This document shows positions 35,474-44,197 of a stretch of 64,000 nucleotides of DNA, piece after piece. A program made the translations under genes and the position numbers. Under the pieces are notes generated by a model. It searched no databases. It had not been told where the DNA came from and was given only the letters and a program-made list of their open reading frames with translations. The DNA lies in NCBI RefSeq assembly GCF_028368935.1, contig NZ_JAQNDK010000002.1, forward strand, positions 2,046,001 through 2,110,000, given 5' to 3'. The DNA comes from Sorangium aterium. Its GTDB lineage: Bacteria > Myxococcota_A > Polyangia > Polyangiales > Polyangiaceae. Positions within the stretch are counted from its first letter, which is position 1. The number at the start of each line of letters is the position of its first letter.

Positions 35474-35759
35474 GCGGGCGCGCCCCGCTCGGCGGGGCAT
35501 CTGCGGGCCGGGGGAAGCCTGAGCGCGGGGCGCTGGGGTGGGTCGGCTGCTGCGCGGCTTCGGTCGGGGGGTGGGGATCGCCGCACGTGGGGGCAGGTGG
35601 ACCGGGCGGGAGCGATGGATGGCGGGCGGCCCTGGCAGTGAACGACGCGACGCGCGCCCTAGGAGTTTTCTTGAGAGCGGCGCCCGCCCGTGCGAGTCTC
35701 GGCCCCCTTGGGACTTGCGCCCGTCGTCCGGGACGCGCCCCTGTGATCCGGGTCGAACC

Positions 35760-36881
35760 ATGCCAAAGGAACGCGTGTTCTCCCTCGATGCCGTTAGGAC
35801 CGACGGCTGGTTCGAGCGCATAGGCGACGGCATCGGCAGCTTCCAGGCGCTCTGCGAGATCGTGGGTGAGGCGTTCTTTGCCTTCTCGATGATTACGGGC
35901 GCCCGCATCACGGCGCTCACCGTCGACCGCCGCAACCCGGACAACACCCTGGTCGACTTCGTTATCGCGCCGCCGGGCGAGGAGGACATCGACGGCGACG
36001 TCCAGCGGCTCACGCTCGCGGACTTCCGCCACCGCCTCGTCGGCGCCCTGCTCACGGAGGACACGACGCCGCCCGCGCCCGAGCGGGACACCGACCTCGA
36101 GGGCATCCAGCTCCACATCGGCGTCCGCTACCTGCTGCTCGCCCCGCTCTACGGCTACAGCCTCCGCAAGCTCGCCGTCGAGGGGAAGACGTCGCGCCTC
36201 CTCCTCCTGCGCGACGGCATCGAGGAGACGCACGAGCTCAACGAGTTCCGCGCCCGCATCCGCTCGCACGTGCGCGACGAGCTCGAGCGCGCCTCGGCCG
36301 GCGCGCGCTCCGCCATCGACCTCACGAAGGTCGCCGAGGCCGAGGTCGCCTCGCAGCGCGGCGACTTCCCGAAGGTGATCCAGCTGCTCGGCACCTGGCC
36401 GGCCCCGCTCGCCATCTTCCTGCGCACGCCCGAGGGGCAGATGCTCACCCCGGACGCCCGCAGCCTGATCGCCAAGGGCCTCGGCCTCCTCGGCACCGCG
36501 TGCGTCAAGCTCGGCGAGGAGCACCAGGGCGAGGAGGTCATGCGCCTCGCCGTCCAGTACGCGCACGACGGGGCCGCGGCCGGCGACATCTTCCGCCGGC
36601 TGGGCGAGGCCATGCTCGAGGACGGCCGGGCCGGCGAGGCCATCGGCCCCCTCCGGCGCGCCGCCAACCTCGGGGCCCCGCCGAAGCAGATCTGGCCGCT
36701 GCTCGCGCGGGCGTTCGTGCAGCGCAAAAAGTTCGTCGCCGCCCTCGCCTGCGTCCGCGAGGCGCGGAGCGTGGGCGTGGCGGACGCCGACATGGTGGAG
36801 GAGATCCGGGAGATCGAGGCCACCCTGGGGACGGCGCTCACCGCGTGGCGAGGGCTGGTCCTGGCCGCGAACCGCTCCTAG
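35760..36881 (+). CDS. Unrecognised protein with C-terminal helical (TPR-like) repeats
   Basis: 373 residues from ATG 35760 (MPKERVFSLDAVRTDGWFERIGDG). The first 150 residues are mixed alpha/beta and include ALTVDRRNPDNTLVDFVIAPP and QRLTLADFRHRLVGALL. From about 190 paired helices resembling tetratricopeptide units appear (AEVASQRGDFPKVIQLLGTW, GDIFRRLGEAMLEDGRAGEAIGPLRRAANLG, ARAFVQRKKFVAALACVREA). No signal peptide, so cytoplasmic. I do not know the family; repeats of this kind usually serve protein binding. Confidence 0.65.
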   Translation: MPKERVFSLDAVRTDGWFERIGDGIGSFQALCEIVGEAFFAFSMITGARITALTVDRRNPDNTLVDFVIAPPGEEDIDGDVQRLTLADFRHRLVGALLTEDTTPPAPERDTDLEGIQLHIGVRYLLLAPLYGYSLRKLAVEGKTSRLLLLRDGIEETHELNEFRARIRSHVRDELERASAGARSAIDLTKVAEAEVASQRGDFPKVIQLLGTWPAPLAIFLRTPEGQMLTPDARSLIAKGLGLLGTACVKLGEEHQGEEVMRLAVQYAHDGAAAGDIFRRLGEAMLEDGRAGEAIGPLRRAANLGAPPKQIWPLLARAFVQRKKFVAALACVREARSVGVADADMVEEIREIEATLGTALTAWRGLVLAANRS

Positions 36882-36925
36882 GATCGCGGCCCGCGCGTTG
36901 GTTGACCGACCGCTGACCGCCTCCA

Positions 36926-36954
36926 TTGACACCCCCGCGGCGGCCGACTAGATC
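36926..36954 (+). promoter_or_regulatory. sigma70-type promoter of the nuo operon
   Basis: TTGACA (36926-36931), spacer exactly 17, TAGATC (36949-36954). This is one of the best vegetative promoter matches in the window. The predicted leader before nuoA is about 178 nt and contains a GCTGC/GCAGC hairpin (36989-37003). Confidence 0.7.
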
Positions 36955-37138
36955 CGGCGCGGATTAAGCCGGGATCGCTCGGATTTTTGCTGCTTCAGGC
37001 AGCATCGCCGCGTCGCTCTCACCTTTTTGGACTGCATGGTTCGGGGCCGCGGGCCCCGAGGTCTCGTCCCGAGACGCCGCGCGCCTCGGCGAGGTGGTCG
37101 ACCCCTCCAGGGGCTCGACACGTAGGAGTGCTCTCTCG

Positions 37139-37495
37139 ATGGCCACCTACATCCCCCTGTTCCTGCTGTTTCTCGTCGCCGCGATCATCGCGCTCGCGAT
37201 GTTCACGCTGACGTCGCTGCTCGGCCCGAAGAACCCGACGCCCGAGAAGATGATCCCGTACGAGTGCGGCAGCGAGTCGACGGGCGGGCGATTCGTCAAG
37301 CCGAGCGTGAAGTTCTACCTGACGGCGATCCTCTTTGTCGTGTTCGACATCGAGGCGGTGCTCATCTACCCGTGGACGGTCCAGTTCCGCTCCCTCGGGT
37401 GGACGGGCCTCGCGACGATGAGCTCGTTCATCGCGCTACTCGTCGTGGCGCTCGTGTACGTGTGGAAGAAGGGAGCTCTGGAATGGGAGAAATGA
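37139..37495 (+). CDS. nuoA: NADH-quinone oxidoreductase subunit A
   Basis: 118 residues from ATG 37139, behind TAGGAG. Three membrane helices (IPLFLLFLVAAIIALAMF; FYLTAILFVVFDIEAVLIY; SFIALLVVALVYVWKKG) and the conserved loop EKMIPYECGSEST, where the loop Cys and Glu are family hallmarks. First gene of the complex I cluster. It is a membrane-arm subunit next to NuoH at the quinone site. Confidence 0.96.
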   Translation: MATYIPLFLLFLVAAIIALAMFTLTSLLGPKNPTPEKMIPYECGSESTGGRFVKPSVKFYLTAILFVVFDIEAVLIYPWTVQFRSLGWTGLATMSSFIALLVVALVYVWKKGALEWEK

Positions 37496-38067
37496 AGGCC
37501 GGTGGGCCCTCGACGCGGGTGGTGGAGGGCTCCGAGCACGGCTTCGCGACCACGCGCGTGGACGCGCTGCTGAACTGGGCGAAGAAGTACTCGCTGTTCC
37601 AGTACCCGTTCGTGACGGCGTGCTGCGGCATGGAGTACATGGCGATGGCCAGCCCGCGCTTCGATATGGCGCGGTTCGGCGCCGAGGTGCCGCGCTTCTC
37701 GCCGCGCCAGGCCGACCTGCTCTGGGTGGTGGGGACCATCAGCCAGCGCCAGGCGCCCGCGCTCCGCCGCATCTACGAGCAGATGGCGGACCCGAAGTGG
37801 GTGCTCGCCTTCGGCACGTGCGCCTCGTGCGGCGGCTTCTACGACAACTACACGACCGTCGCCGGCATCGACAAGGTCATCCCCTGCGACGTCTACGTGC
37901 CCGGCTGTCCGCCGCGCCCCGAGGCGGTGCTCGACGGCCTCATGCTGCTCCAGGACAAGATCGCGCGCGGCGATCGCACGCCGGCGATCGTCAAGCCGCG
38001 CGAGGACCCTGCGCAGACGACGGAGCAGCTCATCGCCCTCCAGCGCAAGGAGCGGAGCCTGCCATGA
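37483..38067 (+). CDS. nuoB: NADH-quinone oxidoreductase subunit B
   Basis: 194 residues. ATG 37483 (13-nt overlap with nuoA) has a better ribosome site (GGGAG, spacing 7) than ATG 37492. Ligands of cluster N2 are visible: TACCGMEYM, then FGTCASCGGFYDNY and VPGCPPRPE. Holds the terminal iron-sulfur cluster that reduces quinone. Length and motifs are normal. The stop overlaps nuoC (ATGA). Confidence 0.97.
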   Translation: MGEMKAGGPSTRVVEGSEHGFATTRVDALLNWAKKYSLFQYPFVTACCGMEYMAMASPRFDMARFGAEVPRFSPRQADLLWVVGTISQRQAPALRRIYEQMADPKWVLAFGTCASCGGFYDNYTTVAGIDKVIPCDVYVPGCPPRPEAVLDGLMLLQDKIARGDRTPAIVKPREDPAQTTEQLIALQRKERSLP

Positions 38068-38717
38068 GCAAGAAGGTCCTAGAGCTCCTCACGGCGCAGT
38101 TCCCGGGCGCCGTCCTGGAGACGCACTCGCAGTTCGGCGACGACACGGCGGTGCTCGATCCCGCCGTGTGGCGCGACGCCGCCCTGTTCCTCCGCAACGA
38201 CCCGCGGACCCTGATGAACATGTTCGTCGACCTGACCGCGGTCGACTACCTCTGGCGCGGCGACGTGCCCCGCTTCGAGGTGGTCTGCCACCTGCGGTCG
38301 CTCGAGCGCAACCACCGCGTCCGGATCAAGGCGCGCGTCGGCGACGAGGAGGGCAACGGCGCCGAGATCGACTCGATCGTCCCGGTGTGGAAGGGCGCGA
38401 ACTGGTTCGAGCGCGAGTGCTACGACCTGCTCGGCATCGTCTTCAAGGGGCACCCGGATCTCCGGCGCATCCTGATGTACCCGGAGTTCGAGGGGCACCC
38501 CCTGCGCAAGGACTATCCGGCCAACCGCATCCAGCCGCTCATCCCGTTCCGGGACGTGCCGAACACCGGCAAGCTGCCGCCGTTCGGCCCCGACGAGGGC
38601 ATGAGCTTCGGCCGCCAGTCGCACGACTTCGCGCGGAGTGGCCCCGGGGCGTCGATCGACGGAGACGAGGCCGTGAGCAACGGCAAGCGCGCGGGCGCGC
38701 TGGAGGAGCGGAGCTGA
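38064..38717 (+). CDS. nuoC: NADH-quinone oxidoreductase subunit C
   Basis: 217 residues, ATGA overlap with nuoB. Typical 30-kDa-subunit signature: ANWFERECYDLLGIVFKGHPDLRRILMYPEFEGHPLRKDYP. A C-terminal tail after about 185 is Gly/Ser/Lys-rich and not conserved. Separate from nuoD here (3-nt gap), unlike the NuoCD fusion of enterobacteria. Peripheral-arm subunit supporting the quinone-reducing module. Confidence 0.96.
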   Translation: MSKKVLELLTAQFPGAVLETHSQFGDDTAVLDPAVWRDAALFLRNDPRTLMNMFVDLTAVDYLWRGDVPRFEVVCHLRSLERNHRVRIKARVGDEEGNGAEIDSIVPVWKGANWFERECYDLLGIVFKGHPDLRRILMYPEFEGHPLRKDYPANRIQPLIPFRDVPNTGKLPPFGPDEGMSFGRQSHDFARSGPGASIDGDEAVSNGKRAGALEERS

Positions 38718-38720
38718 CCC

Positions 38721-39935
38721 ATGGAACCCCTGGATCGCGAGCTGGACGAGGCCGAGCTCGACCTACCGAGCGAGCCGATGCTCCTCAACATGGGGCCGTC
38801 TCACCCGGCGATGCACGGCACGGTGCGGATCGTGCTCGAGCTGTCCGGTGAGACGATCAACAAGGCCGACGTGCAGATCGGCTACCTGCACCGCGGCTTC
38901 GAGAAGATGTGCGAGCGCGGCACGTGGTCGCAGGTCTTCCCGTACGTCGACCGGCTCAACTACGTCTCGCCGATGCTCAACAACGTCGGCTTCGCGCTGG
39001 CGGTCGAGAAGATGCTCGGCGTCACGGTGCCCGAGCGCTGCCAGTACTACCGCGTGATCCTCGGCGAGATGGCGCGCATCTGCGATCACATGATCTGCAG
39101 CGGCGCCATGGCCATGGAGCTCGGCGCCTTCACGCCGTTCCTCTACCTGTGCCGCGCGCGCGAGATCTTCTGGGAGATCTTCGAGGAGGAGACGGGGGCG
39201 CGCCTGACGCACAGCTTCGGCCGCGTCGGCGGCATGGCGCGGCCGCCCACGGCCGACTTCAAGGCGATGGTCCGGGTGGGCCTCGCGCGCGTGCTCGCGC
39301 TCATCAACGACGCCGAGAAGCTCATCCTCAAGAACCGCATCTTCCTCGATCGCCTCGACGGCGTCGGGCAGATCTCGCAGGAGGACGCGCTCGCGCTCGG
39401 CTGGACAGGCGTCGTGCTCCGGGCGACCGGCGTGCCGTACGACGTGCGCCGGGCGAACCCGTACATGGTCTACGACCGCTTCGAGTTCGACGTGCCGGTC
39501 GGCACGCGGGGCGACAACTACGACCGGTTCATGTGCCGCCAGGAGGAGATCCGCCAGGCGGGGAGGATCATCGAGCAGGCGCTCGAGCAGATGCCCGACG
39601 AGGGGCCCGTCAACATCGACGATCCGCGCATCGTGCTGCCGCCGAAGGAGGAGGTCTACACGACCATCGAGGCGACCATCCAGCACTTCAAGATCGTCAT
39701 GGAGGGCATCAAGGTGCCCGCGGGCGAGTGCTACTCGTACACCGAGGCCGGCAATGGCGAGCTCGGCTTCTACCTGGTGTCCGACGGCAGCGGCACGCCG
39801 TACCGCGTCCGCATCCGTCCGCCGTGCTTCGCCACGACGCAGGGGCTCTCCCAGCTCATCACCGGGCTGATGATCCCCGACGTCGTGCCGACCTTCGGCT
39901 CCCTCAACATGATCGGCGGGGAGTGCGACCACTAG
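38721..39935 (+). CDS. nuoD: NADH-quinone oxidoreductase subunit D
   Basis: 404 residues. Signatures: NMGPSHPAMHGTVRIVLELSGE, ADVQIGYLHRGFEK, DRLNYVSPMLNN, MARICDHMI, FGRVGGMARPP, and the C-terminus NMIGGECDH. This 49-kDa-type subunit frames the quinone cavity with NuoB and NuoH. Full length. It ends 79 nt before nuoG, with no nuoE or nuoF between. Confidence 0.97.
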   Translation: MEPLDRELDEAELDLPSEPMLLNMGPSHPAMHGTVRIVLELSGETINKADVQIGYLHRGFEKMCERGTWSQVFPYVDRLNYVSPMLNNVGFALAVEKMLGVTVPERCQYYRVILGEMARICDHMICSGAMAMELGAFTPFLYLCRAREIFWEIFEEETGARLTHSFGRVGGMARPPTADFKAMVRVGLARVLALINDAEKLILKNRIFLDRLDGVGQISQEDALALGWTGVVLRATGVPYDVRRANPYMVYDRFEFDVPVGTRGDNYDRFMCRQEEIRQAGRIIEQALEQMPDEGPVNIDDPRIVLPPKEEVYTTIEATIQHFKIVMEGIKVPAGECYSYTEAGNGELGFYLVSDGSGTPYRVRIRPPCFATTQGLSQLITGLMIPDVVPTFGSLNMIGGECDH

Positions 39936-40014
39936 CGACGGCGCGAGGAGCGCTCCCGTCATCGACTTAGGAAAGCAAGGGCCCTCCGCGGCCCCGCCGG
40001 GAATCGAGAGCACG

Positions 40015-41697
40015 ATGCCTACGATCAAGATCGACGGAAGGGAGATCCCCTTCGAGAGCGGTGACACGATCATCCGCGCGGCGCACCGCGCCGGGATCGA
40101 CATCCCCCATTACTGCTGGCACCCGGGCCTCAGCGTCGCCGCCAACTGCCGGATGTGCCTCGTCGAGGTGCTGCCGCCGCCGGGGCGGCCGGCGATGAGC
40201 CTCGACATCCTCCGCTGGGACGCGGCGAAGCAGGACTACGTGCCGGCGGCGAAGCCGAAGCTCCAGCCGGCCTGCCAGATGGCCTGCGCGAGCGGCATGG
40301 AGGTGCTGTCCGACAACAGCGACCACGTGTCCGAGGCGCGCTCGGCGGTGCAGGAGCTCCTGCTCCTGAACCACCCGGTCGACTGCCCGATCTGCGACCA
40401 GGCCGGCGAGTGCCGCCTCCAGGACTACTGGCTGGAGCACCAGCGCAAGGGCAAGCGGATGCGGCAGGAGCCGGTGCACAAGCCGAAGGCGGTCACCTTC
40501 GGCCCGACCATCGTGTACGACGCCGAGCGCTGCATCGTGTGCACGCGGTGCATCCGCGTCTGCAACGAGCTCGCCCGGGATCCGGTGCTCTCCGTCCGCG
40601 AGCGCGGCAACCTCGGGGAGATCACGGTCTCGCCGGGGCGCGAGCTCGACCACAACTACACGCTCATGACCGAGCACGTATGCCCGGTCGGCGCGCTCAC
40701 GTCGCGCGACTTCCGCTTCAAGGCGCGCGTCTGGTTCCTCCGCAGCGCCCGGACCGTCTGCCAGGGCTGCGCGACCGGCTGCAACGCCTACCTCGACTAC
40801 GATCCGCGCAACAACACGCCGTACCGGCACCGCCCCCGCGAGAACATGGCGGTCAACACGTACTGGATGTGCGACGAGGGCATGCTCTCGTACCGGCACG
40901 CGGTCGAGGGGCGGCTGCTCACGGCGCTCGTCGGCAACGACGACGCGAGCCTCGACGACGCGCTCGCCGCGGCCAAGGAGCAGCTCGCCGGCCACGGCGA
41001 CGACCCGTCGAAGGTCGCGATCGTCCTGTCGGCGCAGCACTCGAACGAGGACAACTTCGCGCTCTACCACCTCGCCACGACGTACCTCGGCGCGACCGAC
41101 TTCTTCGTGTCCGGCAAGCCGCTCGGCGAGGGCGACGACATCCTCATCAGCGAGGACAAGAACCCGAACACCCGCGGCGCCGTGCAGATCGCGGCGGCGA
41201 CCCCGCCGCGCCCGGTCGCGGAGCTGCTCCAGGGGATCGCGTCCGGGCACTACGCGTACGTGGTCGCCCTCGGGTCGGACCTCGAGGTCGACGCGGGCGA
41301 GGCGCAGCGGGCGTTCTCGCGGCTGAAGGGGGTGGTGACGATCGCCGCCCACGAGGGGCCGCTCGCGAAGGCCGCGCGCGTCGCGCTGCCGGCGTGCTCC
41401 TGGGCCGAGGCCGAGGGGACGTACGTGAACGGGAAGGGCCTGGCGCAGCGGAGCGAGCGGGCGCTGCTCCCGCACGGCGACGCGCGCCCGGCCTGGGAGC
41501 TCATCGGCCGGCTGGGGCGCGCGCTCGGGTACGAGACCGGGTGGAAGACCCTGGCCGAGCTCCGCCGCGCGATGCCGCCCGGCGCGGCGCTTGGTGGAGC
41601 AGCCGGGGCAGCCGCGCCCGCCGCAGCGCTCGGCGCGGCGCCCGCCGTCGCCGACGGCGCGCGGGTCGAGCCGAAGAAGACGGAGGCCACGGCATGA
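40015..41697 (+). CDS. nuoG: NADH-quinone oxidoreductase subunit G (short form)
   Basis: 560 residues. N-terminal [2Fe-2S] ferredoxin domain (HYCWHPGLSVAANCRMCLVEV, later PACQMAC), His-Cys3 [4Fe-4S] (HPVDCPICDQAGECRLQDY), a two-cluster segment (AERCIVCTRCIRVCNE ... HVCPVGAL) and a further Cys set (CQGCATGCNAY) starting a shortened molybdopterin-oxidoreductase-like region. Shorter than the roughly 700-900 residues of many NuoG proteins, and it ends in an Ala-rich tail. Carries electrons from NuoF to NuoI. ATGA overlap with nuoH. Confidence 0.94.
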   Translation: MPTIKIDGREIPFESGDTIIRAAHRAGIDIPHYCWHPGLSVAANCRMCLVEVLPPPGRPAMSLDILRWDAAKQDYVPAAKPKLQPACQMACASGMEVLSDNSDHVSEARSAVQELLLLNHPVDCPICDQAGECRLQDYWLEHQRKGKRMRQEPVHKPKAVTFGPTIVYDAERCIVCTRCIRVCNELARDPVLSVRERGNLGEITVSPGRELDHNYTLMTEHVCPVGALTSRDFRFKARVWFLRSARTVCQGCATGCNAYLDYDPRNNTPYRHRPRENMAVNTYWMCDEGMLSYRHAVEGRLLTALVGNDDASLDDALAAAKEQLAGHGDDPSKVAIVLSAQHSNEDNFALYHLATTYLGATDFFVSGKPLGEGDDILISEDKNPNTRGAVQIAAATPPRPVAELLQGIASGHYAYVVALGSDLEVDAGEAQRAFSRLKGVVTIAAHEGPLAKAARVALPACSWAEAEGTYVNGKGLAQRSERALLPHGDARPAWELIGRLGRALGYETGWKTLAELRRAMPPGAALGGAAGAAAPAAALGAAPAVADGARVEPKKTEATA

Positions 41698-43460
41698 CCA
41701 GCGTCGAGCTCGCTCTCGCGATCGTCAAGATACTCATCGTCGTCCTGTTCCTGCTGAACATGGCGGCGATCGCCACCTGGGCCGACCGGCGCCAGGGCGC
41801 GATGGTGCAGGACCGCGTCGGCCCGAACCGGGCGGTCGTCTACCTGCCGTCCCTGGTCGTGCGGGGCATCGTGTTCTTCCCCCCGGCGCTGCTCGCGGCG
41901 CTCTCCGTGTTCACGGCGACGCGCCCGGCGTCCGCGCCGGCCGCGGCCGAGACGATGGTGGCCGCCGCGCAGTTCGCGGTGGCCGTGGCCTGGCTCGGGC
42001 TGATCGTGTTCTGCGCGTCGGCCCGCAGCGGCGGCCCGATCAACCCGGCCGAGGAGGCGCTCGCCCGCGTCGAGCCCCGCAGCATCTTCTACGGGGGCGT
42101 CATGGCCCACGTCGCGGTCTTCTTCCTGACGCAGGCGATCCCGCTCTCGGCGGCGCCCGTCGTCGCGCGGATCGCGTGCGTGCTGCTCGGCGCGCTGCTC
42201 CTCGTCACGGGCGCCTACGCGGCCCTGCGCGTGCCCGAGGGTAAGATCCCGCTGCGGCTCCTCGGCACGCTCCACGCCGCGGCCGACGCGATCAAGATGA
42301 TCTGGAAGGAGGACTTCATCCCGAAGAACGCCGACCGGCTCCTCCACTCGCTCGCGCCGCTGCTCGCGATGTTCCCGGCGCTTGTGACGTTCGCGGTCAT
42401 CCCGTTCGGCGACAAGCTCTGCTTCGAGGACAACGGCGACGGGGTCTTCGGCTTCGGGGACCTCCCGCTGCTCAAGCGGACGGTCGACCAGGCGTTCACG
42501 TGCAGCGGCCACGTCGTGAACCTCCAGGTCGCGGACCTCAACGTCGGCATCCTCTACATCTTCGCGATGGCGGGCACCGGCATCATCGGCGCCGCGCTCG
42601 CCGGCTGGGCGAGCGACAACAAGTTCTCGCTGCTCGGCGGCCTCCGCGCCGCGAGCCAGATGGTCAGCTACGAGGTCGCGATGGGCCTCAGCGTCGTCGG
42701 GCTCTTCATCATCTACGGCAGCGTCCGGCTCGGCGACATGGTGCAGTGGCAGGCCGAGCACGCGTGGGGGATCTTCGTCCAGCCGCTCGCGTTCATCCTG
42801 TTCCTCGCGGCCCTCGCGGCCGAGACGAAGCGCATCCCGTTCGATCAGCCCGAGGGCGAGAGCGAGATCGTCGCCGGCTACTTCGTCGAGTACTCCGGGA
42901 TGAAGTTCGGCATGTTCATGACCGGCGAGTACGTGGAGCTCATCACGTCGAGCGCGCTCCTCGTCACGCTCTTCTTCGGCGGCTACCACCTGCCGTTCCT
43001 GGACCGCGACGGCATCAACGTCGCCTTCGGCGACGCGACGCTCTTCCAGTACAAGATGACCCACTTCGCCGTGAGCCTGACGTACGTGCTGGCGTTCTTC
43101 GGCAAGACGATCCTCATGGCGTGGGTGCAGGTCTTCTTCCGCTGGACGCTGCCGCGCTTCCGTTACGACCAGGTGATGCGGCTCGGGTGGACGAAGCTCC
43201 TGCCGCTCACGATCGTCAACATGATGGTCACGGGCATCGTCGTGCTGGCCGTCGACTCGGCGCCCGCGGGGCTCGTCGGCGGTCTCCAGGTCGCGGCCGA
43301 CGTCACCCACGCGATCGTCGCCGTGGGCGGGTTCGCGGCGGTCGTGGCGCTGATCGCCGGCCTCCTCGAGCCGGTCGAGCGCCAGCGCACCGTCAACTCC
43401 ACCTCGTCCCGGTTCGCTGCCGCGGCGGGGGGCACCAAGGCGTCGCCGCAGCAGGCGTAG
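41694..43460 (+). CDS. nuoH: NADH-quinone oxidoreductase subunit H with large extra membrane insertion
   Basis: 588 residues against the usual 320-430. Family core is clear: WADRRQGAMVQDRVGPNRA (31-47), then DAIKMIWKEDFIPKNADR (198-215), LQVADLNVGILYIFAMAG, NNKFSLLGG-like DNKFSLLGGLRAASQMVSYEV, ETKRIPFDQPEGESEIVAGY and GKTILMAWVQVFFRWTLPRFRYDQVM. Between residues 48 and 189 an extra stretch of about 140 residues with three or four hydrophobic segments is inserted in the loop that is normally continuous. A second, smaller insertion (about 235-270) carries Cys and acidic residues. NuoH lines the quinone channel and connects to proton pumping. Ends at TAG, 11 nt before nuoI. Confidence 0.95.
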   Translation: MTSVELALAIVKILIVVLFLLNMAAIATWADRRQGAMVQDRVGPNRAVVYLPSLVVRGIVFFPPALLAALSVFTATRPASAPAAAETMVAAAQFAVAVAWLGLIVFCASARSGGPINPAEEALARVEPRSIFYGGVMAHVAVFFLTQAIPLSAAPVVARIACVLLGALLLVTGAYAALRVPEGKIPLRLLGTLHAAADAIKMIWKEDFIPKNADRLLHSLAPLLAMFPALVTFAVIPFGDKLCFEDNGDGVFGFGDLPLLKRTVDQAFTCSGHVVNLQVADLNVGILYIFAMAGTGIIGAALAGWASDNKFSLLGGLRAASQMVSYEVAMGLSVVGLFIIYGSVRLGDMVQWQAEHAWGIFVQPLAFILFLAALAAETKRIPFDQPEGESEIVAGYFVEYSGMKFGMFMTGEYVELITSSALLVTLFFGGYHLPFLDRDGINVAFGDATLFQYKMTHFAVSLTYVLAFFGKTILMAWVQVFFRWTLPRFRYDQVMRLGWTKLLPLTIVNMMVTGIVVLAVDSAPAGLVGGLQVAADVTHAIVAVGGFAAVVALIAGLLEPVERQRTVNSTSSRFAAAAGGTKASPQQA

Positions 43461-43471
43461 AGGAGGATCTC

Positions 43472-44146
43472 ATGGCGAGAGCTACCCCCAGCAACACGTG
43501 GACGAAGCCGGCCGGCAGGCCGATCGCCGGCAAGCCCATCCCGCGCCCGACCCGGAGCGCCGACGTCCAGGCCTACATCCCCGAGATGGTCAAGGGCCTG
43601 GGGATCACGATGAAGCACTTCTTCAAGAACACGAAGGAGATGGTGCTCGGCCAGAAGCCCGACCCGGTGCTGAACGCGCTCGAGCCGGGCGTCACGACGA
43701 TCAGCTACCCCGAGGAGAAGCGCCCCTACCCGGAGCGCTTCCGGGGCATCCACCGGCTCACGCTGCGCGAGGACAACTCGCCCCGCTGCGTCGCGTGCCT
43801 CTGCTGCTCGACGGCGTGCCCGGCGCAGTGCATCGCGATCGAGCCGGCCGAGTACCCCGACGGCGATCGGCGGAAGGGCTACGAGCGGTACCCGAGCAGC
43901 TTCGTCATCGACGAGCTCCGCTGCGTCTTCTGCGGCTTCTGCGTCGAGGCGTGCCCCGTCGACGCCATCCGGATGGACACCGGCCTCCACGCGGTGCCCT
44001 ACGACTCGCGCGAGCAGTTCATCTACAGGCGCGATCTCCTCATGAGCCTCTCCGATCGTTCGGGCTCGCGGCTGACGGCGAACACGCGCCACGAGCCCGG
44101 CGACCCGACGCACCCTGGCCTGTCGCGCGATCACGCGGATCACTGA
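43472..44146 (+). CDS. nuoI: NADH-quinone oxidoreductase subunit I
   Basis: 224 residues from ATG 43472 behind GAGGAGGA. Two [4Fe-4S] motifs: CVACLCCSTACP and CVFCGFCVEACP, both complete CxxCxxCxxxCP. An extended N-terminus (about 60 residues, Pro/Lys-rich) and a polar C-terminal tail are additions to the minimal subunit. It passes electrons to NuoB. Last nuo gene of this cluster; gatB starts 51 nt later. Confidence 0.96.
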   Translation: MARATPSNTWTKPAGRPIAGKPIPRPTRSADVQAYIPEMVKGLGITMKHFFKNTKEMVLGQKPDPVLNALEPGVTTISYPEEKRPYPERFRGIHRLTLREDNSPRCVACLCCSTACPAQCIAIEPAEYPDGDRRKGYERYPSSFVIDELRCVFCGFCVEACPVDAIRMDTGLHAVPYDSREQFIYRRDLLMSLSDRSGSRLTANTRHEPGDPTHPGLSRDHADH

Positions 44147-44197
44147 GCCGGGCATCTCGCCTCTCGCCCGGCCGAGGTTCTGCTAGAAGGGCGGGTC

